From contig CM056724.1 of the NCBI GenBank assembly GCA_029844215.1, positions 29,302,446 through 29,366,445 on the forward strand: a DNA stretch of 64,000 nt. Reading direction: 5' to 3'. The position numbers were made by a program, and so were the translations under genes. This document shows, in pieces, positions 22,256-35,172 of the stretch. The notes under the pieces were generated by a model that worked only from the letters and a program-made list of their open reading frames with translations, was not told the DNA's origin and did not search any database. Origin of the DNA: Przewalskia tangutica. Its lineage: Eukaryota > Streptophyta > Magnoliopsida > Solanales > Solanaceae. Positions within the stretch are counted from its first letter, which is position 1. Every line of letters starts with the position of its first letter.

Positions 22256-25047
22256 ACATAATCCCTTTGTCGAAAAAATTATAGGTGTTTTCCACATTTC
22301 TCATATTTAGAGCATTCATCCGCACTCAATTTGAACGGGATATCAAAAATATTCAATGTGATAATGGGAGGGAGTTTGACAATAATCAGTTTTGGGAGTT
22401 TTTCAAAATGAATGGTATAAATTCTCGTATGTATTGTCCTCACACATCATCACAAAATGGGAAGACAGAATACAAAATTAGAACCATAAACAATATTGTT
22501 AGAACATCTTTTGGTCATGCTTCATTACCCCCATATGTTGGATCATGTACTCCAAATTGCTACTTGTTGAATATTCTTCCTCATAAAAATATATTTTACC
22601 AAGCTCCACTAAAAATGTTTTATTAGCCCTCCTATCTTCATTTAAGAGTGTTTGGTTGTCTTTGCTACCATCTATTTTCATCCATCACAATCACAAAATT
22701 TCAACCCCGGTCTACTCCATGTCTCTTCTTGGATATTCTACTAATCATCGCGGTTATAAATGTGACATTTCTTCCAAAAGAATAATTATAAGTCGTTGCG
22801 TAATTTTTGATGAAACAGTTTTTCTTTATGCCAAGATACATGAAACTGGAACTCACACCTATGTTTTTTGGATGATGATAAGATTATGTATCTAACACAT
22901 TTTTTTCACAGCTCGATACCCACTGTTTATGTTGGAAATACGAGTTTGGGCCTACTAGACCAAAAAATAATGGCCCAACCACTTGACCATTCAGTCCAGC
23001 AGCTTGGGCCCTCGAATCTAAGGCCCAGTCACCCTCCCTCGAGCATCCAGTCCACTCATCAGCTCACTAGACACCTAGACCATCTCTCAGCTCCAGGCCC
23101 AACCCTAACCCAAAAGGCATTCACCCAACGCCCTCAATGGCTCATCGACGCTAGCACCGACTTCCTCACTCTAGTCCAAGGCCCGGGCCCATCGGGCAAT
23201 ACCAATCATCCGGTCATCCGTAGTCAACATGGAATTATTAAACTCAATACCAAATATAGCCTACATACCCAAGTCTCGCAATCACAGTTGCCTCGTAACT
23301 CAGTGTATACTTTAAAATATCCGAATTGGAAAATGGCCATGGATGATTAATATCACACTCTAATTAAAAATAGGACGTGGGATTATGTACCTCGTCCATC
23401 TAATGCTAATATAATTCGGTCTGGGTGGATTTTCAGTCATAAAAAAAATTTGATGGAACTTTTGAGCAGCATAAGGCCCATTTTGTAGGTGATGGGAAAA
23501 CACAACAAGTTGGTGTAGATTGTGGGGAGACATTCAATCCAGTGATCAAACCAGCAACTATCAGAACAGTTCTAAGCATATCTCTCTCAAAATGATGGCC
23601 CCTTCATCAATTGGATGTCAAAAACACCTTCCTTCATGGGCACCTCAATGAACTGTCTACATGCACCAACCGTTAGTATACAGAGATCCCAAATATCTCA
23701 ATCATGTGTTTTTTCTCAATAAATCATTATATGGATTGGGGGCATGATATAAGCGATTTACAGATTTCGTATCACAAATTGGTTTTTGTCACAACCGTTC
23801 CGATAATTCTCTATTTATTTATCGTGAGGGTAATAATATTGTTTATCTTCTTTTATATGTGGATGATATTATCCTAACAACATCATCAGACTCTCTTCGC
23901 AAGAATATTATGTCACAGCTTGGTTCTGAATTTTCTATGAAAGATCTTGGTCCACTCCACTACCTTTTAGGAATTGTTGTGACACGCCATGCGGGTGGAT
24001 TATTTTTCTCCCAAAATAAGTATGCATCTGAGATGGTTGAACAAGCTGAAATGTCGTCTTGCAAACCTTCGGCAACTTCGGTCGACACGAAGTCTAAATT
24101 GAGTGTCATCTCAAGAAAACCATTTGTCGAACCCACATTATACCGCAGCATAGCAGGAGCTTTGCAGTATCTCACATTCACCTGGACGGATATTACTTAT
24201 GCAGTGCAACAAGTATGCTTATTTATGCATAATCCGATGGAACACATGCATGCCCTAAAACGCATTGTGTGATATATTAAGGGCACTGATTATGGTTTAC
24301 ATCTCTACTCATCCTCCGTTTTCAAACTTGTCACTTACACATATGCTGATTGGGCAAGTTGTCCGGACACCAGATCTACCTCAGGTTATTGTGTCTTCAT
24401 CGGTGACAATTTAATCTCATGATCTTCAAAAAGACAAGCCACAGTATCACGTTCAAGTGATGAAGCAGAATACTGTGATGTTGTCAATGTTGTGTTCGAC
24501 TCATGTTGGATTAGAAATCTAATGCTTGAACTTCATTGCCCAATTTTGAAAGCCACACTGGTATACTGTGATAATGTTTGTGCAATCTATCTCTCAGGGA
24601 ATCTGATAAATCATCAATGCACTAAATATATTAAGTTAGACATCCATTTTATTCGTGAGAAGATGGATCGCAGACATGTGCGAGTGTTACATGTCCTGAC
24701 ACGTCATCAAATCGCCGATATTTTCACAAAAGGACTTCCGCTGGTATTATTTGAAGATTTTCGGGACAGTCTCAAGCATTCGCCGCCCTCCAGCTTCGAC
24801 TGCGGGGGAGTGTTAGAATATTATTATTAATATTATTATTGTAGTATTATTTTATGTATGGTAGGTAGTAAAATGATAATTAGGATTATGATTAATTAGG
24901 AAAAAGATTATTACAGATTGATTAGGATTGAGTATTGATTAGGTAGATTAGAGGCTTCATTTCCTCATCTCATTTAATTGAACATTGTGTATATATTATC
25001 CCTTAATTAAAGAATATAACGGAGAAAAATATTTTCAAATTATTACA
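22256..25047 (+). mobile_element. 5'-truncated Ty1/copia relic with 3' LTR
   Basis: Begins inside integrase (22285-22626: CDNGREFDN with the second catalytic Asp; the Glu region reads SQNGKTEYKIRTINN), then crosses a stop at 22624. A proline-rich linker and RT start lie in 22868-23350, a decayed RT in 23350-23850, YVDDIILT at about 23848 and the RNase H region to 24830. Several stops and frameshifts are present. After a purine-rich GCGGGGGAG, the 3' LTR starts TGTTAGAATA at 24811. There is no 5' LTR, gag or protease, so this is a dead fragment. Confidence 0.85.
24811..25047 (+). repeat. 3' LTR of the copia relic (about 237 bp)
   Basis: Starts TGTTAGAATATTATTATT directly after the polypurine tract and probably ends ...CAAATTATTACA at 25047. 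The right edge is a best guess because no partner LTR is available. Confidence 0.55.
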
Positions 25048-25389
25048 GTGTATGCTCAAGGAGAATCCAAACTATGGTAGGTTATTTTTTGTCTTTACTA
25101 ATTTTGTATTCATAAAATTGTAAAGCCAAAAAAGTAATGTCGTATGCATATTTATTTTAACTGATTTGCATTTGGACCCCTTAAAACTGACAATCCTAAG
25201 GCCGGCAGCAAGGCAAAGTGGTGATCGATTTGAACAAGTAATGATTTCTATGAGCGCGCAAAATTAATCATCACTTTTGAACATTCTCAAATATTCTTCT
25301 TTTTTTCATTAGTCCTTTCAATTTCATAAGCAGAAAAGTGTTGAACGTCTTCATTCAGGTTTAGTTTTCGCAGTTTTGTTGTCAAGTTC
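25048..25389. other. Unassigned AT-rich stretch
   Basis: I see no convincing coding frame, RNA gene or repeat structure between the copia LTR and the SINE target duplication. Confidence 0.5.
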
Positions 25390-25653
25390 AAGTTATCCGT
25401 AAACCACCCGCAAGGGTAGCCAAGTTGGTGTAGCAGTAGAGCGCGGAACCGCAAGGTCACGAGTTCGATCCCCTGCATAAACCTTCTTGGTTGAGCCTGT
25501 CACACATGGCTTGCCAAGTGTGGTTAATCGGCTGACGTGGTTTGCAGGCTATTGCGTCAGCCCGGGGTTTACCCTGTGCGCACTCGAAAGAGTAGCGGCT
25601 GCGGGTTCCTTCGTCAACAAAAAAATAAAAATAAAAAGTTATCAGTAAACCAC
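25390..25653 (+). mobile_element. Full-length tRNA-derived SINE with 18-nt target duplication
   Basis: The flanks AAGTTATCCGTAAACCAC (25390-25407) and AAGTTATCAGTAAACCAC (25636-25653) differ at one base and bound a 228-bp body. The body has an RNA polymerase III box A (TAGCCAAGTTGG, 25417-25428) and box B (GAGTTCGATCC, 25461-25471) in a tRNA-like head, an unrelated body and an A-rich tail (AACAAAAAAATAAAAATA). This is the structure of a plant SINE mobilised by LINE machinery. A family name (SolS type) is likely but not verified. Confidence 0.9.
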
Positions 25654-25834
25654 ATTTCTTTGTATAACTCTTCAAGTTTGAATACAACATCAAGTTTCTT
25701 TTACTTTATAATTTATTAGTACTTTTTCTATCGTAATTTAAGTATTTTACTTTACTTTTTAGTTCGTCTAAAAAATAGTCTCTTTTTATATATCAATTTT
25801 CCAATTCTTATATTCTACATGAATAATTTAAGAC

Positions 25835-27372
25835 CACAATGTAAGGTTTTTGTCGTGTTCGTACAGGCAGCGGAATTTGAAAATTTATGTTTCAAACCTG
25901 ACAGACGGTCAAACTGAGGGATGATTATATAATGAAAACACATAGAAATTGTAATGTGTCGATAGAACACTTATAATTTGCAAATATGGAATCTTCTTCT
26001 TCAAGTGTATACCGAGGGTGAGCACGCAACCGTTCCTCGATTTGAAAGTCAAGACTCCAATATAACTACTCTTTCGGAAAGCTAGAAAATCCGGCAGAGT
26101 TTTAGCAGAAAATAATTCTTGTGAATTAGGTGTATTAAAATAATGATTGAACCCTCTATTTATAGCTGCAAAAATCATCTAGGGTTCCTGCCAAGTGGGC
26201 TACCGAAACCTAGCGAGTGGGTCACTTGGACCATCGACACATGGCACCGCGACGCCAACGTGACGCCGCCTCGTCCTTCAGGTCGCGACCCTAGTCCAAT
26301 TTTGTCTGGTTTCTATTTTAATTAAATCTGAAATACCATCTCGATTTAATTAATTAATCATTATTTATTCTAATATTTCGATTATAAACCAAACATTTAT
26401 ATTCTCTCTAATTACATCCTTGAATCGACGGAACAATTGACTTAGTGTTACCCTACAAGCCTTCACATATCGACATTAATAACATTAGGGTCTACACGGA
26501 ACTCCTAGACGGCTCCAGAAGAAGAACTCAATATGTGAAGTATAGTTACACGAAACCTGTGAACTGAACCTCTATGTGGGAAGATAAAATCTTTTCATTC
26601 ACGACACACTCGATCAAGCTTAGGATCTGCCAAGTGTCATTCCAAATGGCTTGATCATTATATCTCATTCATATTAGCTGACAACAAGATCATATCATAG
26701 ATATGTCTACTGCGTTGGCCAACGACTTAGTCAACCTAATACCATATGAGAATCTGAGTGTTCTCTCGAAGATACATTCGAGGAATGAATCCTAATCTTG
26801 GCTCGACTACCACCTTTAATCTACGTTGCAATATACCCAATACAAACCGCGTCTCAACCTATAAGAAATTTGAGCTTAGGACAGGATCAAAGTACATTAC
26901 TATGTAAGCAAGGCGCGTATCGACCTCAAGTCTAAGGACTTCTATCTTCCACACGCTGATGATACTTTAGACATCTATAACAAACAATACATCAGCAGGG
27001 TATACCAATACTTCTAAAAGTATCCATGTGTCTATCACGAGTTGTCATAACTCGTAGCAGGTGAGACATACTACATCCCTAAAGGATATGATGCAGACCA
27101 CATGTCGACGTATCACATATCATCGATATCTCATTCTCGATGATCATTAGTCGAGGCAGTTTAAGAGTTACGTTATAATATTGATCTCTCACATTATTAA
27201 TAACCACGTAACTTCTAGGGATGCATTTATAGAATATTATAGACAATCAACCAATAATTCAATAAATGCAAATGTCATAATATTAATCTCCATTAATATA
27301 AATATGAATGTGTATAAAGTACATTTGTCCTAATATAGATTGTTTTTAGGACATAAATATACTTTCACACAA
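25835..27372 (-). mobile_element. Solo LTR, copia-type, 1528 bp, with CACAA target duplication
   Basis: The LTR (25840-27367) reads TGTAAGG...TTTCA on the plus strand, so TGAAAG...CCTTACA on the minus, and is flanked by CACAA at 25835-25839 and 27368-27372. A TATA box (CTATAAATAGAG, minus) lies near 26155-26165, with a GC-rich CGCGACGCC motif upstream at 26245-26290. The short internal frame at 26178-25909 is transcript leader, not a gene. The structure is a classic unequal-recombination product. Confidence 0.85.
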
Positions 27373-28739
27373 GATTCAAAGGATTACATAAATCTTTAAT
27401 TTAAGAATTCAAAAGTCTCCTTTTATTTCTTAATCTTTTGATCACCAAACTACATGCTTAAATTGAGGTGGAAGTAATAGATTTGACTCCGAAATGAATA
27501 TCAACTCTTGTACCGTAGACTATATATAATAAAAAATTAAACTTTGGATAAATAAACAACTCGATAAAGCAATGTTTATTACCAAGCTCAGCATTGTATC
27601 ATTGAGCAACTGTATATACTTTTGTTCTTGGAAATCTTTTTAATTTCTCTGTATGATACTATTTTCTCTCAGATTCTAGTTGTGGATTACACTGAATATG
27701 TTATTATTGATACTAGTAATATATTTTCTCTAAGTACAAGATATTCATTCCTTCTACCAAAGGTATAAGAACAAATTATTCAAGTCAATTTTACGCGAAT
27801 CCAATGAATATATGCAATTTTTATAAATTACTAATTACTAGAAGAAAATGATAGAATTAAGTACATGAATGTAGGGCCAATCCAACTTGCAATGACCAGC
27901 AGGCTCCGCCAAGAAATGTCAATATAGTAATATACACATAGCTTGTGCGCCTGGGCCTTCACCAAAAAGCCCAAATTTGTTTGGGCCGCTGGAAAGAAGA
28001 TCAAGTAGAAATAGCGTCCATTGGCTTCGTTTTGATCCTATTTCTAAAAAGTAGCCACTGTTTGTAGTTTAAGATTTCACTAAGTGAAATTTCAAAATAT
28101 CTTAAAGCTTCACCTCTGAAATTTAAACTTTCATAACTGGTTGATTTTCAATTGCAAGAGAGGAAAAGTAGCTATTTTGCGAATTTTATCCAAAGTTCAA
28201 CTATGTATTCTAACAGCAAAGTACAACTATTGAGGTAAAGAGTACAACAAGTAAACGCCAATAGCATAATCATGTAGGTGATGAGAATATTTTCAGATTG
28301 TTAAGAGTTTTACGTCGGATATGAAATGAAAACACGAATTCCTTATATGACTTTCTTACACATATTTGTGAAAATTTAGATATGTGTATTTTATTTTTAA
28401 AGTTACGTGGTATTCCGAACTTCCATTTCTTTAAATTTAATTTACCTTTTTGATCAATTTGATTTATCTGACTCAATAAACTAACTTAGTAATGGATATG
28501 GTTGTTATTACTTTCACCGACCATATTTGACTCCTGGGGCTGAATTCACATTAACAACCTCATAAAGATACACTTCCACGTTTTGAGGAATATTAAGGGG
28601 ACCATTCAAACGTTATTGTTGTTCTTTTACTCTATTTTCTTATTTTAGTTCTTTTTTACTATATCTTGTTGGAAAGTGGATGCTGCCGTGCAGAAACAAA
28701 TCATGAATAACTTTAGGTCAACATATTGATGAAATTTCT
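27373..28739. other. Unassigned intergenic stretch
   Basis: AT-rich DNA with no convincing gene, repeat pair or RNA gene. The small minus frame at 28476-28270 has no recognisable motif. Confidence 0.5.
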
Positions 28740-28919
28740 CACCATTTTGTTGTGAGAAAAAGGACCTACCGTGATAATTTAGGATAGCTTTAAAGATTGA
28801 CTTTCTCACACGCTTTGTAGATGATATGCTGACGGTTTATTAACCGTCACAGCTTTGTGACAGCGGTGTGACGATGATTTCAATCGTCACATGTTTTTGT
28901 GACGGTTTTTAAAATACAA

Positions 28920-30526
28920 ATTTAATTTTCTTTTTTTAAAAATAATCTATACCCGACCCGACCCATTTTATTTATAAACTCAATATCCCTAAAACTAAGT
29001 ACTCTTCAGCACAGCAGCCATCGATCCTACATTTCTTTCTCTACAAAACCCAACATTTCTTTCTCCACATCAGTGCAAATCGAACCCTACATTTCTTTCT
29101 CCATATCAGTGCAAATCGAACCCTACATTTATTTCTCCACAAAATCAAATTTGCGCAGCAACCATCTCAGGACATTAGCGCATCAACCATTTCTTTAACG
29201 CATTAGCGCAGCAGCCATCAGTGCAAATTGAAGCTTGTTGTCTATGTTTGTTTCAATTGGTTATTAAACATGTTTTGGTCAAATTATGACGTTAATGAAA
29301 TCTTTTAACATGTGGTTAAGTATGTTTAGTTCAGATATGAATCATGTTAGAGTTTTATAATGACGATTTTTCATATGTTAGACCATTTATTAGTATACTT
29401 GATTAGCTTAATTTATTGTTAGTTCTCATATATGTTGGTGTGTTTTAGATGGAAAATTGACATATGTAAAAAAGAACTGTGGTTTGGCTATCTGCTCTCG
29501 TAACATACATCTAATTGTTGATATTTACGTATATTGTGGTGATTTTCAGTTTGTGAAGCATGAATGAAACTATGTTACTCATTTGGCTTGATTCCATATT
29601 GTAAGGGGACTGCATAAAAGTGATCATCTAGGCATTGCTAAGCCTTTCATACTCCTGTTAATCTATCATAAATTTCCCCTGCATGCTTGAGTCTTAAAAT
29701 AGAAATAAGGAACCTTGTGTAGTCAAATCAGATACAAGATGTTGAAGCTTGCTTGGCTCATTAAGTTCTTACAACTAGATCGATGGATATTAGGTGTTCA
29801 CTAGATATAATAGGACATTTATTTGACTTAACACCTATTTGACCATCATCTTGTCCCACTGTGTTTGTTTGGGAGTGTCCCATACTTGATCTACCTCATA
29901 CATGAGTTTTTGCATGTTTGATTCTTGCCTAAATGGTTATGTATGCCTTAATGTCATCTCATGTGATTACTTGCCTATTTTCTGACCTTTATGTTTGCTG
30001 AATTCATTGCATCTTTGTCTCAACATGTCTAAATATTAATCTGAGTCCATCCTTGCATATTCAGAAGAATAATATGCTCCATGCAGTCTTTGAATTATTT
30101 AGATATCCTTTTGCCTGATCCTGTTAGCTAGGGGATACTTAGACTGTTACTTTCAGGCCATACTCCTGATATATATATGTTTGTCCTTCATTTGCATAGG
30201 TTCTACCTATTATTTTAACCTTAGTTCATCATTCAGTTACCTATTCAAGTATCAAAATGTCTACATATTATCATATTAAAGTCTGTTAAGTTATCTCATG
30301 TCATGTTTCGGTTTACTAGGTTGTTGAATGATACATGTACTAGTATTTTGTGTGTATTTGAACTAGTTTGCGTCGTGTTATGTTACTGTCCATATCGACA
30401 TCCTATAATCTGATGTTTGTGCGTATCTGAACTTATTTTCTAGTTTGCGTCGGGTTATATTTGTGCGTATCTGAACTTATTTTCTATTATATGTCTTTAC
30501 CGGCTGAAAGCCAAGGCAAGTTTTGG
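28920..30526. other. CACTA-block interior without recognisable gene
   Basis: Leader-like DNA with repeats of 'CCTACATTTCTTTCTCCAC...CAGTGCAAATCGAACC' at 29030-29130, then T-rich, intron-like DNA. I found no conserved domain. Confidence 0.45.
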
Positions 30527-32363
30527 GTTGGTTTAGCCTCCCCGATAGCTTGTCATGCCTAAGGTTCTAGAAACCTTTTGATGTTGTTGTGGCATTGAAA
30601 TATGGATGGTGGTAGCCCCTTGCTTTCTTGTCTTTCAAATCCGAGGCATAAGATGATTATAATCAGTCCTTAATACTATTGTCTCTTAAAGCATGAAGTT
30701 GTTTGATTTCTTTAGTTACTTCAAATGATTGACTACTTATTATTCTTTTATGTTGTTGGTTTGCTAAGAGATATATAGTGCTTGATACTCATCATTCACC
30801 CTGCTCTTTCTTTGCATGACATGGGGAGCCTCAAACCTCAAATATCCTTGAGGTGATTTCATGGACTGCTGTCACGTGGCTGAAACTATGTTTGAGAACT
30901 AGCTGCTACACTTAATAAGCTGTTATTATGTTGTTGAGGGGCTGCTACTATATTTTGAGTTGCTGCTACCAATTACGGCTACTTGATTTATAGTTGCTGT
31001 CTAAAGGAGATCTTTGCTCCATTTTGAGCCACTGTTATAATTAGCTTGTTGATTTGCCATTTGTTTGGCTGCTGCTTCGAACTAGTTATTGCATTTGGTG
31101 ATAATTCTCTTGAGACATGATTGAAATAAATAGTTGTTGCTACTATTTACTGCCTTTGAGAGCAAACTACTGCTCTATATTTTCGCTTACCATGACTGCT
31201 TATTGCAACTATTTGATGTTGTAACATTGTTGAGCTGCTGCACCCCTAAACTGCTACACTTTTGGAGAAAATTTGTGGTTCTGTTATGCAAAATGACTGC
31301 TGCAATCTTGGTCATTTACACCTATTTTGGGAGTGTTTTACTGTTGTAACTTGGCCAAATTTGAGCCAGTTGCTGCTATGTTTTGAGTTATTCCACTGCT
31401 GCATTTTAAGCCAAATAGCTACTGATTTTTTGGCCATTTTGCTACTGATTTTAGGATATTTCTCTACTGATTTCTTGGCCATTTGATACTGTTTTCTTGG
31501 CCATTTCGCTGCTGCTTTCTTGGCCATTTTGCTACTGATTTTAGGCCATTTCGCTACTGATTTTGGCCATTTCACTGCTGTATTTTGGGGCATTTTGCTA
31601 CTGATTTCTTGGCCATTTGCTACTGATTTCTTAGCCATTTTACTACTATTTTTTTGCCATTTTGTACTTTGAGGCTGTTTCGGACAGCTGTTGTACTTCA
31701 AATACTTCCCTGATTTGAACACGATGCTACACTTAGGACAATGAAATTAAAATTGAGGTCGCGTCCCTTCGGTTTTGGTTACTTACTAATTTGAACAAGA
31801 TACTACACTTAGGCCAATGAAATTGAAATTGAGGTCGCGTCTCTTCAGATTTGGTTATTTACTGATTTGAACAAGATACTACACTTGGTCCGATGAGAAT
31901 AATTAATTTGAGGACATGACCCTTCCGGAAAAGTTGTCCCTCGATTTGCTTTCCTTCGAAAAAAAAGGGCTATGATGACACTTATGGATCTTTCACATAT
32001 ACACCGGATACCAACATACTTGGCGGGGTGACTAGATTGACTGACGAATCATTAGTTTGCAGTCATGACTTGTTTGGGATGTCCCTTTACAAAAGATATA
32101 GATCTGAGCCATCCGTAATCAAAACTTCTATGTTTTATACGGATCCGAAGGTTTTACTCGGGTTTATTATTTTACTAACTCTTTTACTAAGTGTTTTTGC
32201 AGGTACCCGGAGACGCATCCCAAAGTTAAGTGTTTTTGCAGGTATCCGTAATCAAAACTGCTGTTGTTTTTCTGTTGTTTTTTACACTATTTTTAGCACA
32301 TTTTGCTGTTGTTTTGCAATGTTTTTAGCACTTTTGCTGCTGTTTTTACACTATTTTGGGTTG
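30527..32363 (+). repeat. Ogre-leader-like segment, copy 1 of a large tandem duplication
   Basis: Begins GGTTGGTTTAGCCTCCCCGATAG and matches 44499-45450 in order: TTTAGAAACCTTTTGATGTTG, ..., GATTTGAACAAGATACTACACTTGG, CCGAAGGTTTTACTCG and TTTTTGCAGGTACCCGGAGACGC. The last parts also match 60059-60500 in the second Ogre LTR. It includes a CATTTCGCTACTGATTTTTGGC-like minisatellite (31400-31670) and about three 78-bp tandem copies at 31735-31930. The hAT insertion lies at the start of copy 2. Confidence 0.65.
31400..31670. repeat. Minisatellite with TTGGCCATTTCGCTACTGAT unit
   Basis: About ten diverged units of roughly 25-32 bp alternate 'TTGGCCATTT' with 'GCTACTGATTT'. The opposite strand translates to a lysine-rich repeated peptide (31722-31312) produced by the repeat, not by a gene. 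Confidence 0.7.
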
Positions 32364-33144
32364 GTTTAGCCTAGGATCGCCAATGGCCACAGTCAGCGGG
32401 TCGGGGCGGAGAAGAGGCGGGTCGTGGGCGGGCCTGGCGGGGTCGGGTCGGGCGGGACCATAACGTGTCCGTCCGGTCCCGCCCCGTTAGGTAAGTCGGG
32501 GCCTGAATTCTGTGGGTTTTTTTTTTTTTTTATAATTTTTTTCACTAAATTACTAACAAAGTAACATTAAAATATACTTGTCATATTAATATAGTCATAT
32601 ACATATACTATAATATTATAGACTTATAGTATTATAATTATAGTATTATACTCATATATATAATATATTTATAAACTATAAAGTATAAAGTATAAACTAT
32701 AATAGTATAAACTATAAAGTATAAACTAAATAATTAAACAAAGACAAGAAGAGTGTAAAAAAACATCCCAAGGTTTTTGTGCCTCTTATATTATTAATTA
32801 TTTCATTGAAATATACAAGATTCAAAATTACAACATCAGAGTGTATCGTTGTTGAAAAAATTGCAAAGACATAGAAAAATTAAAAATTGCAATGAAATAA
32901 ATTACCAATTTGAAAATATTTTTCTAGTTTCTTTATAATTTCTTGTGGTTCTTGGTTGGAATTGGTATATCTTGGTCAAATTGTTTCACGCCGCTACTCA
33001 TGCCTTCAGATAAAATGTCGTTGTAGTTGTCGCCTTCTTCTTCGTTAATCTGTCGATCAGACCTCCTTCGCCTCCGCTCAGATCCAATCTCTGAATAGTA
33101 CCGCCATCTCCAAGCTATCTCGGGCTAATAAGTGTCATGCTCTC

Positions 33145-35172
33145 CTATTTGAAATCACTGCTAAAAACGCTGTATGATTGATGACGCCAATGTTCAAAAT
33201 ATCTCGCCATCATTGAAAGTGTCGGAAATGTCTTCTCATTCTGCATCCAATATTTCAGCAAGTTTTTCTTTCCTTCTTCATTGATAACTGCTTGGTAAGG
33301 TAAATTACCCTGCAAAACAAAAACATCAAACTCGCTAATTTGGTTAGCACTGTTACCACCGCACATTCTATTTCTGAGGCTTTCAATAGAACTAATATTA
33401 CTAGCCCCAGAAACAGCATGCCTTTTTTAGGCTGTGTTGAAGAAGAAGATGGTACAAAAGTCGGTTGGTTACTAGCACTTTCTTCGTAATGCCGATATAC
33501 TTTTGCATTCATCTTCTACGCTATTCAACACTTCTTCTAGCGTTAGTTCAATAGGTGGCTCAACATTTAAATTTTTGGGAGTTGGAGGTGGTAGTACGTC
33601 CATACAGTTATAAATATTTTCAATAAGACTTTTACAACCCTCTACTTTAATAGTCGGGTTTAATACAGCACCAATAATATAAATAGGGGGAATAGGAATA
33701 AAATATTTTTTTAATTTCATAAACATTTTTTTAATAGCTGCAGTATAAGCAGGGGTTTCCATATATTCTTTAAGAAGTAAAAATATTATAGCTATATAAA
33801 ACAACATAGTTGAAATAGTAGGATAATATAAAGTATAAATTTTTTTTGTTGCTCGTTGAATTTTTTTCTAAAAATACAATAAGTTCTCTAATTTTCTCCC
33901 AATCATTATCCACAATCATATCATTTTGATTTTGATTATGGGCGTTAAAAAATAAAGTAATAGGTTTTCTATAGTCCTAAGCAACAACTAGTTGGTCATA
34001 TAAAGAATTCCACCTAGTTGGTACTTCTTCAGGAATTTTTCTGTAAGATAGTCCACAATCGTGACAAGTTTTTTTATATTCTTTTCTCTGTTGAATTCTA
34101 TTATTTTTAAAAATAAAGTGTATAGCAAATTGTATTTTTTCAAGAATATCTTGAAAAAGTGAAAGACCGTCCTTTACAACTAAGTTATAAATATGGCACG
34201 CACATTTGATATGAAAATGTTTTGGAAAAGACGGAGTTAAAACATCTCTTAAAATACTAATAGCAGAATTGTTAGAAGATGCATTATCTAATGTAATACT
34301 CATAACTTTATCGTTATTCCGTAATAATCGCGTCGAATAAATATTTTCTCAAATAAACTCACCAAGGTGCCTACTATCTATATATCTATATGCTAAAATA
34401 CGTTTTGCATAGACCATTTATAATCTATCCAATGACAAAGTTACCGTTAAATAATCACGGCCATAAGTACTACGACCTATATCGGTTAGAGCGACTTTGC
34501 AATTTAAATGATATAATGCATAACGTAAATCGCTGATATTCATGTGCAAATTTAAATACATCTCTTTTAACAAATTGATCTAGGAAAACCTTTATAAGCA
34601 GGATTATACATATCTCTAATATAATGAATAAAACCAGAGATTCAGAAATGAAAAGACAAACCTCCACGAACTAATTTTGCTAGTGATTCCCTATCTTTAT
34701 GTTTATCGTATTTAGGGCCTACAACTCCCCCCGTCATAGGGTTAATTTGACCCTGTACTTTTTCCGAAACAGTATGTGAACCTTGTTCCGATTGAGAGGA
34801 CGCTTTCTCACCATCTTTTTCAATCATGTATTGGGCATGCAAGGCTTTGTGTTTTTGCAATAGGTGTCTTCCTAAACCCCCCGTCCCACCATGACCTTGT
34901 CCAGTTTTAAAAGAATAAACATTTTTACAAGTTTTACATACAGCTACTTGATTAGCTACGTCCCTGTCAAAATATTTCCATACAACTGATTTTAATGGCC
35001 GTTTTGCCGGACCTCGTCTCATAGTAGGGGGGATATGAGGCATTTCACTAGTGGGTGTATCATCATCTTCATTAGTAGGTGTATCAGCATCTAGAGTGTC
35101 ATCTAAATTAAAATCATCTTCAATTTGAGGATAATCATTTGTGTCAAGATCATATGGTATTTCTGGAAACAT
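33145..35172 (-). pseudogene. hAT transposase (BED zinc finger, RICESLEEPER-like), broken
   Basis: In order: 35172-34642 has an acidic N-terminus then a BED finger (SVVWKYFDR, CKTC, GLGRHLLQKH). 34667-34470 is a short decayed stretch. 34303-33977 has the RNase H-like core (SITLDNASSN with catalytic Asp, HIKCACHIYNLVVKDGL, TRWNSLYDQL). 33807-33472 has the region before dimerisation (IGAVLNPTIKVEG). 33366-33145 has the C-terminal dimerisation signature (LLKYWMQNEKTFPTLSMMAR). Frameshifts and stops split it into at least five pieces. It would have cut and reinserted the element. Confidence 0.85.

Noticed and set aside
25408..25475. Possible tRNA gene
   Set aside because: Box A and box B are present, but the body, A-rich tail and target duplication show a SINE, and no full cloverleaf is evident.
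31312..31722. 136-aa lysine-rich open frame on the minus strand
   Set aside because: The sequence is a direct translation of the TTGGCCATTT minisatellite; no start context or domain.
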